64,000 nucleotides of DNA from Pseudomonas sp. MIACH (GTDB taxonomy: Bacteria > Pseudomonadota > Gammaproteobacteria > Pseudomonadales > Pseudomonadaceae), in assembly GCF_001269925.1 (NCBI RefSeq), contig NZ_LHVO01000061.1, positions 62,001 through 126,000 on the forward strand, in the 5' to 3' direction. The translations under genes were made by a program, and so were the position numbers. Each line of letters begins with the position of its first letter. The stretch's first letter is position 1. Below, piece by piece: positions 1-8,246 of this stretch. The notes beneath the pieces are model-generated. The model worked only from the letters and a program-made list of their open reading frames with translations, ran no database searches and was not told where the DNA came from.

Positions 1-257
1 GTCAGTTGTTGCTGGATGGTATCGTGTAATTCATAGCGCGCCTGGGGTTCCATCAGGCTGGCATAGGGGGTGCCGAGCAGGGCGCACAGTTCGACCGCCG
101 ACAGGCCGAATTGGCGTTCGCAGTTAGGGTCGAGGTACAGAAGTGCCCAGCTTGCCTCATTAAGCCGCTCGAAACGCAGCATACCGAGGCGCGAAGGCAC
201 CGGTAACTGCGTGACTACCTCGGCCGCCATACGGGCGACATCGGGTTGGCTTTTCAT
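1..257 (-). CDS. dipA: DipA-like PAS/GGDEF/EAL c-di-GMP protein, N-terminal fragment
   Basis: The first 85 residues (start MKSQPDVARM) of a gene that continues beyond the left edge. The visible part looks like the opening of a PAS-type sensory domain. It sits beside aceF, exactly where PAO1 has dipA (PA5017), a phosphodiesterase that lowers cyclic-di-GMP during biofilm dispersal, so the identification rests on both sequence feel and synteny. The catalytic GGDEF/EAL domains are outside the window and cannot be checked. The ATG at 257 is preceded by only a weak AAGTGAG-like ribosome site. It is transcribed in the same direction as aceEF but is separated from it by two strong hairpins. Confidence 0.75.
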   Translation of the reverse strand, partial: MKSQPDVARMAAEVVTQLPVPSRLGMLRFERLNEASWALLYLDPNCERQFGLSAVELCALLGTPYASLMEPQARYELHDTIQQQL

Positions 258-460
258 GGGGGGAACTCACTTCAAATAACGCGCACGGCGCCGGGCTCAC
301 GCCCTCTTTACTGTTGCCTGCGGCAAGGTTGCATCATGCGGCGCGGACTGACAAGAGAGGATGAAGGCTAAGTGCTATAAGGGGGTTATCGGCCGGGTGA
401 GGGAATTCTTCAGTCCGGATGACAGAAGGTGTACAACCCTGTCCTGTCTGTAGAGAAAAG
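258..460. other. dipA upstream region
   Basis: About 200 bases between the dipA start and the aceF terminator. It should hold the dipA promoter, but I see no convincing -35/-10 pair. A small inverted repeat (TTGCC-TGC-GGCAA, 313-325) is the only clear structure. No coding frame here looks real. Confidence 0.5.
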
Positions 461-489
461 CAAAAAAAAGCCCCGCCAAATTGACGGGG
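461..489 (-). terminator. Rho-independent terminator of aceEF
   Basis: Read on the minus strand: CCCCGTC-AATTT-GGCGGGG followed by C and eight T residues. One stem pair is a G-U wobble only in minus-strand RNA, which fits termination of the aceEF transcript. Confidence 0.85.
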
Positions 490-526
490 TTGAGGTACGA
501 GCGTGGCGCTCGGAAATCAGTGCAAC

Positions 527-555
527 CAAGCCTCCCCCGGTGCAGGGGAGGCTTG
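527..555 (-). terminator. Strong stem-loop just after aceF
   Basis: A perfect 11-bp inverted repeat (CAAGCCTCCCC / GGGGAGGCTTG, 7-nt loop) lies 8 bases beyond the aceF stop codon and some 40 bases before the T-tract terminator at 461-489. It has no T-run of its own. It may protect the 3' end of the aceEF mRNA from exonucleases or form a two-part terminator with the next hairpin. Confidence 0.7.
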
Positions 556-562
556 TACAGGG

Positions 563-2212
563 TTACAGCAAGATCGTGCGGATGTCGTTCAGCAGTTGGC
601 TCAGACGCTGGGTAAAGCGTGCAGCCGCCGCGCCGTTGATCACACGGTGATCGTAGGACAGCGACAGTGGCAGCATCAGCTTCGGCTGGAACGCTTTACC
701 GTCCCAGACTGGCTGGATGGTGGCCTTGGAAACACCCAGGATCGCCACTTCCGGCGCGTTGACGATTGGCGTGAAGCCCGTACCGCCAATGTGACCGAGG
801 CTGGAGATGGTGAAGCAAGCGCCTTGCATGTCGTCTGCGGTGAGCTTCTTGTCGCGGGCCTTGGCAGCCAGCGCAGCCGCTTCGGCAGCGAGTTGCAGCA
901 GGCTCTTCTGGTCGACGTTCTTGATGACCGGTACCAACAGGCCATCTGGGGTGTCGACAGCAAAACCGACGTGCACGTACTTCTTGCGAATGATCGCCTT
1001 GCCGCTTGGCGCCAGCGAACTGTTGAAGTCCGGCAGTTCCTTGAGCAGGTGTGCACAAGCCTTGAGCAGCAGTGGCAGCACGGTCAGTTTCACGCCGGCC
1101 TTCTCGGCCACGGCTTTCTGCGCAACGCGGAAAGCTTCCAGGTCGGTGATATCGGCCTGGTCGAACTGAGTGACGTGCGGGATGTTCAGCCAGCTGCGGT
1201 GCAGGCTCGACGCGCCGATCTGCATCAGGCGGGTCATCGGCACTTCTTCGGTCTCGCCGAAGCGGCTGAAGTCCACGACTGGAATCGGTGGAATCCCCGC
1301 GCCGCCAGTAGCAGCGCCGGCAGCCGGAGCTTCCTTGGCTTTCTGCATCATGGCTTTGACGTAGACCTGCACGTCTTCCTTCAGCACGCGACCGTGAGGG
1401 CCGCTGGCCGACACAGCGTTCAGCTCGACGCCGAATTCGCGCGCCAGTTGGCGAACTGCCGGGCCTGCATGAACCTTGGCACCGCTTGGCGCCGGTGCGG
1501 CAGCTGCCGGGGCCGGAGCGGCCTCGGCTTTTGCAGCAGGGGCAGGGGCGGCAGCGGCTGGAGCCGCTTCAGCCTTGGCCGCCGGAGCCGCCGCTGGTGC
1601 TGGAGCAGCAGCAGGCGCAGCGCCTTGTACTTTCAGCTTGAGGATGAAGTCGCCAGTGCCGACTTCGTCTTCCAGCTTGACCGCGATGCTTTCCACCACG
1701 CCGGCAGCCGGCGATGGGATTTCCATGGAGGCCTTGTCGGACTCCAGGGTGATCAGCGACTGGTCGGCTTCGACGGTGTCGCCGACCTTGACCAGCAACT
1801 CGATGATCTTGGCCTTGCCCGACGAACCGATGTCCGGAACATGAATGTCCTGGACGCTGGCAGCAGCAGGTGCAGCAGCCGGGGCCGCTGGGGCCTCGGC
1901 AGCAGCGGCAGGTTTTTCAGCAGCAGGCGCCGGTGCAGCAGCGGCAGCAGGAGCCGCCGCAGGGGCCGCATCAGCGGCACCTTCGATTTCCAGCTCCAGC
2001 AGTTCGTCGCCTTCTTTCAGGCGGTCGCCCAGCTTCACTTTCAGGCTCTTGACCACGCCGGCCTTGGGAGCAGGGATTTCCATGCTCGCCTTGTCCGACT
2101 CCAGGGTCAGGATGCTCTGGTCGGCTTCGACGGTGTCGCCGACCTTCACAAACAGCTCGATTACTTCACCTTCACCGCTGCCGATGTCAGGTACGCGAAT
2201 GAGTTCGCTCAC
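563..2212 (-). CDS. aceF: Pyruvate dehydrogenase E2, dihydrolipoamide acetyltransferase
   Basis: Transfers the acetyl group from E1-bound hydroxyethyl-TPP through lipoyl-lysine to CoA, forming the core of the pyruvate dehydrogenase complex in the cytoplasm. The 549 residues show two N-terminal lipoyl domains, each with the lipoylation motif ESDKASMEIP (Lys41 and Lys160), long Ala/Pro linkers, an E3/E1-binding domain near 248-285, and a C-terminal acetyltransferase domain ending with the active-site motif SYDHRVING. Two lipoyl domains is the Pseudomonas number; E. coli has three. It lies 11 bases downstream of aceE, in the same operon, and is followed by two hairpins. Confidence 0.97.
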   Translation of the reverse strand: MSELIRVPDIGSGEGEVIELFVKVGDTVEADQSILTLESDKASMEIPAPKAGVVKSLKVKLGDRLKEGDELLELEIEGAADAAPAAAPAAAAAPAPAAEKPAAAAEAPAAPAAAPAAASVQDIHVPDIGSSGKAKIIELLVKVGDTVEADQSLITLESDKASMEIPSPAAGVVESIAVKLEDEVGTGDFILKLKVQGAAPAAAPAPAAAPAAKAEAAPAAAAPAPAAKAEAAPAPAAAAPAPSGAKVHAGPAVRQLAREFGVELNAVSASGPHGRVLKEDVQVYVKAMMQKAKEAPAAGAATGGAGIPPIPVVDFSRFGETEEVPMTRLMQIGASSLHRSWLNIPHVTQFDQADITDLEAFRVAQKAVAEKAGVKLTVLPLLLKACAHLLKELPDFNSSLAPSGKAIIRKKYVHVGFAVDTPDGLLVPVIKNVDQKSLLQLAAEAAALAAKARDKKLTADDMQGACFTISSLGHIGGTGFTPIVNAPEVAILGVSKATIQPVWDGKAFQPKLMLPLSLSYDHRVINGAAAARFTQRLSQLLNDIRTILL

Positions 2213-2223
2213 AAAAAGTCTCC

Positions 2224-4869
2224 TCAGCAGTCCAGTGGGTTGCGTTTTTCCGGGTTGATCCCGAACTTGACGATGGCGTCAGCCACCACCTTAGGTTCGA
2301 TCTCACCACGGTCAGCCAAGGCTTCCAGGGCTGCCAACACCACGAAGTGACGGTCGACTTCGAAGAAGTGACGCAGCTTCTTGCGGCTGTCACTGCGGCC
2401 GAAACCGTCGGTGCCCAGGACTTTGAATTCCTTGGACGGGACCCACTGGCGAATTTGTTCAGCGAACAGTTTCATGTAGTCGGTAGAGGCGATGACTGGA
2501 CCTTTACGGCCGGCCAGGCACTCTTCGACGTAGCTCTTGGCTGGCTTCTGGCCAGGGTGCAGGCGGTTGCTGCGCTCTACGGCCAGGCCGTCGCGACGCA
2601 GTTCGTTGAAGCTGGTAACGCTCCACACGTCGGCACCGACGTTGAACTCGTCACGCAGGATCTTCGCCGCTTCACGCACTTCACGCAGGATGGTGCCGGA
2701 GCCCATCAGCTGCACGTGGTGCGCTGCTTCCTTGGTGTCTTCTTCGAGCAGGTACATGCCCTTGATGATGCCTTCCTCGACACCGGCCGGCATGGCTGGC
2801 TGCTGGTAGGACTCGTTCATCACGGTGATGTAGTAGAAAACGTCCTGCTGCTCTTCGGTCATCTTCTTCATGCCGTCCTGGATGATCACCGCCAGCTCAT
2901 AGCCGTAGGTTGGATCAAAGGTGCGGCAGTTCGGGATGGTGGCAGCCAGGATGTGGCTGTGACCGTCTTCGTGTTGCAGGCCTTCGCCGTTCAGCGTGGT
3001 CCGGCCGGCGGTACCGCCGATCAGGAAACCACGGGTACGGCTGTCGCCCGCTGCCCAAGCCAGGTCGCCGATACGCTGGAAACCGAACATCGAGTAGAAG
3101 ATGTAGAACGGCAGCATCGGCTGGTTGTGGCTGGAGTACGAAGTACCGGCAGCGATGAAGGAGCTCATGGCGCCCGCTTCGTTGATGCCTTCTTCGAGGA
3201 TCTGGCCCTTCTTGTCTTCCTTGTAGAACATCACCTGGTCTTTATCGACTGGCTCGTAGAGCTGGCCGACGGAGGAGTAGATGCCCAACTGGCGGAACAT
3301 GCCTTCCATACCGAAGGTACGGGCTTCGTCCGGGATGATCGGCACGATGCGCGAGCCGATTTCCTTGTCCTTGACCAACTGCGCGAGGATCCGCACGAAG
3401 GCCATGGTGGTGGAGATTTCACGGTCGCCCGAGCCGTCCAGGATCGCCTTGAGGGTATCCAGTGGCGGGGTCGGAATGCTCACGCTCTTGGCGCGGCGCT
3501 GTGGCACGAAACCGCCCAGTGCAGTGCGGCGCTCGCTGAGGTAGCGGGCTTCGGCGCTGTTTGGCTCAGGCTTGAAGAACGGCAGGTTCTCCAGCTCTTC
3601 GTCCTTGACCGGAATGTCGAAGCGGTCGCGGAACAACTTCAGGCTGTCGACATCGACTTTCTTGGTGTTGTGCGCGGTGTTCTTCGCTTCGCCGGCACCG
3701 GTGCCATAACCCTTGATGGTCTTGGCCAGGATGACGGTGGGTTGTTCTTTGTGGTTGACCGCTTCGTGGTACGCCGCGTAGACCTTGTACGGGTCGTGGC
3801 CGCCACGGTTGAGCTTCCAGATCTCGTCGTCGGACAGGTCGGCAACCATGGCCTTGAGTTCAGGCGTGTTGAAGAAGTGTTCACGCACGAACGCGCCGTC
3901 TTTGGCCTTGTAGTTCTGGTACTCGCCGTCGATGACTTCGTCCATGCGACGTTGCAGGATGCCGTCGACGTCCTTGGCCAGCAGTGGGTCCCAGAAACGG
4001 CCCCAGATGACCTTGGTCACGTTCCACTGAGCACCGCGGAACACGCCTTCGAGTTCCTGGATGATCTTGCCGTTGCCGCGAACCGGGCCGTCGAGGCGCT
4101 GCAGGTTGCAGTTGATGACGAAGATCAGGTTGTCCAGCTTCTCGCGGCCGGCCAGGGAGATGGCGCCCAGGGATTCCGGCTCGTCGCACTCGCCGTCGCC
4201 CAGGAAGCACCAGACTTTCTGCTTGCCTTCCGGGATGAAGCCACGGGCTTCCAGGTACTTCATGAAACGTGCCTGGTAGATCGCCTGGATCGGGCCAAGG
4301 CCCATGGATACCGTCGGGAACTGCCAGAAATCAGGCATCAGCCAAGGGTGCGGGTAGGACGACAGGCCCTGACCGTCGACTTCCTGGCGGAAGTTGTTCA
4401 TTTGTTCTTCGCTGATGCGACCTTCCATGAACGCACGGGCGTAGACGCCTGGCGAGGTGTGGCCCTGGAAGTAGATCAGGTCGCCACCGTGTTCGTCGGT
4501 CGGGGCCTGGAAGAAGTAGTTGAAACCGATGTCATACAGGGTTGCGCTGGAAGCGAAGCTGGAGATGTGACCGCCCAGGTCAGAATCTTTCAAGTTCGTG
4601 CGCATTACCATCGCCATGGCGTTCCAACGTACCAGCGAGCGAATGCGGCGTTCCATGAACAGGTCGCCAGGCATGCGTGCTTCGTGGGTAACGGGGATGG
4701 TGTTGCGGTATGGCGTGGTGATGGCGTAGGGCAGTTGCGAGCCGCTGCGGGTCGCGAGTTCGCCCATACGGGTCATCAGGTAGTGAGCACGGTCTTCGCC
4801 TTCTTTGTCGAGAACCGATTCCAGGGCGTCCAGCCATTCCTGGGTTTCGACGGGATCGAGGTCTTGCAT
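2224..4869 (-). CDS. aceE: Pyruvate dehydrogenase E1 component (homodimeric type)
   Basis: Thiamine-diphosphate enzyme that decarboxylates pyruvate and acetylates the lipoyl groups of AceF. The protein is the single-chain E1 type, with the TPP/Mg motif starting GDGECDEPE near residue 224 and ending in NCN. I chose the ATG at 4869 (881 residues, MQDLDP...), because it matches the usual Pseudomonas length and has a well-placed GGAG upstream. The frame stays open to an ATG at 4944 (906 residues), but that start has a poor ribosome site. First gene of aceEF; the upstream region carries two mirrored operators and a stable hairpin. Confidence 0.96.
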   Translation of the reverse strand: MQDLDPVETQEWLDALESVLDKEGEDRAHYLMTRMGELATRSGSQLPYAITTPYRNTIPVTHEARMPGDLFMERRIRSLVRWNAMAMVMRTNLKDSDLGGHISSFASSATLYDIGFNYFFQAPTDEHGGDLIYFQGHTSPGVYARAFMEGRISEEQMNNFRQEVDGQGLSSYPHPWLMPDFWQFPTVSMGLGPIQAIYQARFMKYLEARGFIPEGKQKVWCFLGDGECDEPESLGAISLAGREKLDNLIFVINCNLQRLDGPVRGNGKIIQELEGVFRGAQWNVTKVIWGRFWDPLLAKDVDGILQRRMDEVIDGEYQNYKAKDGAFVREHFFNTPELKAMVADLSDDEIWKLNRGGHDPYKVYAAYHEAVNHKEQPTVILAKTIKGYGTGAGEAKNTAHNTKKVDVDSLKLFRDRFDIPVKDEELENLPFFKPEPNSAEARYLSERRTALGGFVPQRRAKSVSIPTPPLDTLKAILDGSGDREISTTMAFVRILAQLVKDKEIGSRIVPIIPDEARTFGMEGMFRQLGIYSSVGQLYEPVDKDQVMFYKEDKKGQILEEGINEAGAMSSFIAAGTSYSSHNQPMLPFYIFYSMFGFQRIGDLAWAAGDSRTRGFLIGGTAGRTTLNGEGLQHEDGHSHILAATIPNCRTFDPTYGYELAVIIQDGMKKMTEEQQDVFYYITVMNESYQQPAMPAGVEEGIIKGMYLLEEDTKEAAHHVQLMGSGTILREVREAAKILRDEFNVGADVWSVTSFNELRRDGLAVERSNRLHPGQKPAKSYVEECLAGRKGPVIASTDYMKLFAEQIRQWVPSKEFKVLGTDGFGRSDSRKKLRHFFEVDRHFVVLAALEALADRGEIEPKVVADAIVKFGINPEKRNPLDC

Positions 4870-4957
4870 GGCTTGCTCCAGGGCGGAAAGGCTACCAGAA
4901 TCGGTTGCCTGAAGTTTGCGACTGGCCTTGTGGGCAGACGACATAAATTCTTGGATG

Positions 4958-4975
4958 GCCGAAGGTTGCTTCGGC
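4958..4975 (-). promoter_or_regulatory. Stem-loop in the aceE leader
   Basis: GCCGAAG-GTTG-CTTCGGC, a perfect 7-bp stem with a 4-nt loop, lies between the nearer operator and the aceE start codon used here, so it would be in the 5' leader of the mRNA. There is no T-run. It may stabilise the mRNA or influence translation; function is inferred only from position. Confidence 0.5.
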
Positions 4976-4980
4976 GTCCT

Positions 4981-4993
4981 GTAGTTTTACTAC
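4981..4993. promoter_or_regulatory. Putative operator 1 of aceEF (GTAGT-TTT-ACTAC)
   Basis: A 13-bp near-palindrome with arms GTAGT/ACTAC. Its exact reverse complement occurs at 5033-5045, with centres 52 bp apart, about five helical turns. The GT...AC layout is what GntR/FadR-family repressors such as PdhR recognise, although the E. coli PdhR site itself is different. This suggests pyruvate- or acid-responsive control of aceEF, possibly also of glnE, but the regulator is not in the window. Confidence 0.55.
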
Positions 4994-5032
4994 AAATCGT
5001 CGGCCATTTCAGCCTTTCGAATGTATATACGA

Positions 5033-5045
5033 GTAGTAAAACTAC
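5033..5045. promoter_or_regulatory. Putative operator 2 of aceEF (GTAGT-AAA-ACTAC)
   Basis: Exact reverse complement of the site at 4981-4993. The AT-rich stretch between the two (TATATA near 5024-5029) is a plausible promoter zone for aceE on the minus strand, so a repressor bound to both sites would bracket the polymerase. Confidence 0.55.
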
Positions 5046-5142
5046 ACAAGACTGAGCGGATTGCTCGGTCTGGCTGGTGAGCATAATCGTTATTGTTGAT
5101 CTTTTGCGAACAAGAAAAGGTAGAAGTTTAATGTTGCCTGCC

Positions 5143-5158
5143 AAAAATTATAATTTTT
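5143..5158 (+). promoter_or_regulatory. AT-rich palindrome with -10 box, likely glnE promoter
   Basis: AAAAATTATAATTTTT is a perfect 16-bp palindrome containing the consensus -10 hexamer TATAAT at 5149-5154, about 100 bases before the glnE start. The -35 is weak (TTTAAT-like at 5127-5132, 16-bp spacing). The rest of the 4870-5252 intergenic region holds the aceE operators and no plausible gene. Confidence 0.45.
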
Positions 5159-5252
5159 CAGCTATTTATCACCTTTGTTCGACAGTCCTTCATCGAGCGT
5201 GGTGCTTGCGCTCACAGCCACAAGCCATTTACGCGCCGATCAAGGATAGACC

Positions 5253-8192
5253 ATGAGCCTTCCAATGCTGGTCGAACTGCCAGCCATTCTCCTGCCGATG
5301 GCCAAGCGGGCCGAGCAGTCATTTCGTGACGCCGTGGCCGCGCTGGACGACGATCATGGCCTTTCTGCGTGGACGCCGCAACGGTGGGCCGACTTCGCCC
5401 GTGTGTGCGCCGCCAGTGATTTCGTCATTGAACAGAGTGTTCGTGACCCTTTGATGTTGCTGGAACTGGCCGCCTGGGGCGAGTTGGACCGTGGTTTCGC
5501 GCCCGACGAGCTATGTGGGCAGATTGCCGGTGCCGTGCAGCAGGCCGAAACCGAAGATGAGCTCGGCCGTGTGCTGCGCCGCCAACGTACGCGCCAGCAA
5601 GTGCGCATCATCTGGCGCGACCTGACCCGCCAGGCCGACCTGGTGCAAACCTGCCGCGACCTCTCCGACATGGCCGACGCCAGCATCGACCAGGCCTATC
5701 AATGGCTGTACCAGCGCCACTGCGTGCAGTTCGGCACACCGACCGGCCGGCGCAGTGGCGAGCCGCAGCACATGGTCATCCTCGGCATGGGCAAGCTCGG
5801 TGCGGTGGAGCTGAACCTGTCGTCGGATATCGACCTGATCTTCGCCTACCCCGAGGGCGGCGAAACGCTGGGCGTAAAGCGCTCCCTGGATAATCAGGAA
5901 TTCTTTATTCGCCTTGGGCAAAAATTGATCAAGGCCCTTGATCCAATGACCGTCGACGGCTTTGTGTTCCGAGTCGACATGCGCCTGCGCCCCTACGGTT
6001 CGGCCGGTGCGCTGGTGCTCAGCTTCAACGCGCTGGAGCAGTACTACCAGGACCAGGGCCGCGACTGGGAACGCTACGCCATGATCAAGGCGCGCGTGGT
6101 CGCCGGTGACCAGGTGGCCGGTGCGCAGTTGCTCGACATGCTCAGGCCATTCGTCTATCGCCGCTACCTGGACTTTTCCGCCATCGAAGCGCTGCGCACC
6201 ATGAAGCAGCTGATCCAGCAGGAAGTCCGGCGCAAAGGCATGGCCGACAATATCAAGCTGGGCTCTGGCGGCATCCGCGAAGTGGAATTCATCGCCCAGG
6301 CGTTTCAACTGATCCATGGCGGCCGCGACCTCAGCCTGCAGCAACGGCCGCTGCTCAAGGTGCTGGGCACCCTGGAAGGCCAGGGCTATTTGCCGCCGGC
6401 GGTGATCGCCGAGTTGCGCAATGGCTATGAATTCCTGCGCTACACCGAACATGCGATCCAGGCGATTGCCGATCGCCAGACCCAAATGCTTCCGGACAGC
6501 CCTGAAGACCAGGCGCGCATTGCCTTTATGCTCGGGTTTGCCGACTGGGCGGCGTTCCACGAGCGCCTGATGTACTGGCGTGGTCGCGTGGACTGGCACT
6601 TCCGCCAGGTGATTGCTGACCCTGACGAGGAAGAAGGCGAAGAGAGCGAGTTGGTCGTAGGGGGCGAGTGGTTGCCCTTGTGGGAAGAGTCCCAAGATGA
6701 GGACGCAGCCTGCCGCCAACTGGGGGAGGGCGGTTTCACCGATGCGCCCAAGGCCCTCAAGGCCCTGGCCAGCTTGCGCAGCAGTCCGCAACTGCGCGCC
6801 ATGCAGCGGCTGGGCCGCGAACGCCTGGATGCATTTATCCCGCGCTTGCTCGCCCAAGCCGTCGAGCACGCCAACCCGGACCTGGTGCTGGAGCGCGTAC
6901 TGCCGCTGGTGGAGGCCGTTGCCCGGCGTTCCGCCTACCTGGTGCTGCTGACGGAAAACCCCGACGCCCTGCGCCGCTTGCTGACCCTGTGCGCCGCCAG
7001 CCCGTGGATCGCCGAACAGATCACGCGCTTCCCACTGCTGCTGGATGAGTTGCTCAACGAAGGCCGCCTGTTCAAGCCACCGCTGGCGCCGGAACTCGCC
7101 GCCGAGTTGCGTGAACGCCTCACGCGCATCCCCGAGGATGACCTGGAGCAGCAGATGGAAGCCCTGCGGCACTTCAAGCTGGCTCACCGCCTGCGCGTGG
7201 CCGCTTCCGAAATCGCCGGCAGCCTGCCGTTGATGAAAGTCAGCGACTACCTGACCTGGCTCGCCGAAGCCATCCTCGAACAAGTGCTGGCCCTGGCCTG
7301 GCGCCAGACGGTCGCGCGGCACGGCTCGCCGCAGCGGTTGGACGGCACCCTGTGCGATCCTGGGTTCATCATTGTCGGTTATGGGAAAGTCGGCGGCATC
7401 GAATTGGGGCATGGTTCTGACCTGGACCTGGTGTTTATCCACGATGGCGACCCGCAGGCCGAGACCGACGGGGCCAAGCCGATCGACGGCGCGCAGTTCT
7501 TCACGCGCCTGGGCCAGCGGATCATTCATCTGCTGACCACCCAGACCAACTCCGGCCAGTTGTATGAAGTGGACATGCGCCTGCGACCTTCCGGCGCGTC
7601 CGGGCTGTTGGTCAGTTCCCTCGGGGCGTTTGACCGCTATCAACAAAATGAAGCCTGGACCTGGGAACATCAGGCTCTGATCCGCGCGCGGGTGCTGGTG
7701 GGCAGCCAGGATGTAGGTCGTGCGTTTGAGCAGGTACGGGCTAAAGTGCTGGGGCGTGAACGGGACTTGGTGAAGCTGCGCCAGGAGGTCAGCGAGATGC
7801 GCGCGAAGATGCGTGACAACCTGGGCACCAAGGCCACGGTGGCCGGCACCGGCGCCAATGCCTTCGAAGCCACGGCGCTGTTCGACCTCAAGCAGGACGC
7901 CGGAGGTATCGTCGATATTGAATTTATGGTGCAATACGCGGCTTTGGCGTGGTCTGCGCAACATCCATCGTTGCTGCGCTATACCGACAATATCCGCATT
8001 CTGGAAGGCCTGGAGCAGGTGGGGTTGATGCCCGCCGCCGATGCCCATCTGCTGCGCGAGGTGTATAAGGCCTACCGTTCCGCCGCGCATCGCCAGGCCT
8101 TGCAAAACGAGGCCGGTACAGTGCCCGGTGATCAGTTCGCTGACGAACGGCGCCAGGTGATGCGAATCTGGCAGGCGCTGGGGTTGAGTTGA
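5253..8192 (+). CDS. glnE: Bifunctional glutamine synthetase adenylyltransferase/deadenylylase
   Basis: Adds AMP to, or removes it from, glutamine synthetase according to PII status, switching ammonia assimilation. The 979-residue length is normal for the family. It carries two nucleotidyltransferase domains: the N-terminal one with a G-GKLG...SSDIDLIF motif around residues 178-198 (deadenylylation) and a C-terminal one with GHGSDLDLVFIHD near residue 715 (adenylylation). The ATG at 5253 follows AAGGATAG. In PAO1, ilvE sits between glnE and waaF; here it is absent and a hairpin is followed directly by waaF. Confidence 0.96.
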   Translation: MSLPMLVELPAILLPMAKRAEQSFRDAVAALDDDHGLSAWTPQRWADFARVCAASDFVIEQSVRDPLMLLELAAWGELDRGFAPDELCGQIAGAVQQAETEDELGRVLRRQRTRQQVRIIWRDLTRQADLVQTCRDLSDMADASIDQAYQWLYQRHCVQFGTPTGRRSGEPQHMVILGMGKLGAVELNLSSDIDLIFAYPEGGETLGVKRSLDNQEFFIRLGQKLIKALDPMTVDGFVFRVDMRLRPYGSAGALVLSFNALEQYYQDQGRDWERYAMIKARVVAGDQVAGAQLLDMLRPFVYRRYLDFSAIEALRTMKQLIQQEVRRKGMADNIKLGSGGIREVEFIAQAFQLIHGGRDLSLQQRPLLKVLGTLEGQGYLPPAVIAELRNGYEFLRYTEHAIQAIADRQTQMLPDSPEDQARIAFMLGFADWAAFHERLMYWRGRVDWHFRQVIADPDEEEGEESELVVGGEWLPLWEESQDEDAACRQLGEGGFTDAPKALKALASLRSSPQLRAMQRLGRERLDAFIPRLLAQAVEHANPDLVLERVLPLVEAVARRSAYLVLLTENPDALRRLLTLCAASPWIAEQITRFPLLLDELLNEGRLFKPPLAPELAAELRERLTRIPEDDLEQQMEALRHFKLAHRLRVAASEIAGSLPLMKVSDYLTWLAEAILEQVLALAWRQTVARHGSPQRLDGTLCDPGFIIVGYGKVGGIELGHGSDLDLVFIHDGDPQAETDGAKPIDGAQFFTRLGQRIIHLLTTQTNSGQLYEVDMRLRPSGASGLLVSSLGAFDRYQQNEAWTWEHQALIRARVLVGSQDVGRAFEQVRAKVLGRERDLVKLRQEVSEMRAKMRDNLGTKATVAGTGANAFEATALFDLKQDAGGIVDIEFMVQYAALAWSAQHPSLLRYTDNIRILEGLEQVGLMPAADAHLLREVYKAYRSAAHRQALQNEAGTVPGDQFADERRQVMRIWQALGLS

Positions 8193-8204
8193 AACACTAT
8201 TAGG

Positions 8205-8228
8205 GCGGGGAGGCATAAGCCTCCCCGC
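8205..8228 (+). terminator. Stem-loop between glnE and waaF
   Basis: Perfect 10-bp stem GCGGGGAGGC-ATAA-GCCTCCCCGC, 12 bases after the glnE stop and 18 bases before the waaF start. Only a short T-stretch (ATCGTTTG) follows, so it may terminate partially or insulate the waa operon from glnE transcription. Confidence 0.65.
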
Positions 8229-8246
8229 ATCGTTTGTGGAAACTAC

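Noticed and set aside
503..2350. A 615-codon open frame antisense to aceF
   Set aside because: It runs across the aceF terminator hairpins and the Ala/Pro-linker complement; no family resemblance.
4981..5045. E. coli-type PdhR operator
   Set aside because: The arms are GTAGT/ACTAC, not TGGT/ACCA, so only a general GntR-like site can be claimed.
2347..5055. A 902-codon open frame antisense to aceE
   Set aside because: It mirrors the highly expressed, strongly conserved aceE; GC-rich third positions leave antisense frames open. Its translation shows no domain or ribosome site.
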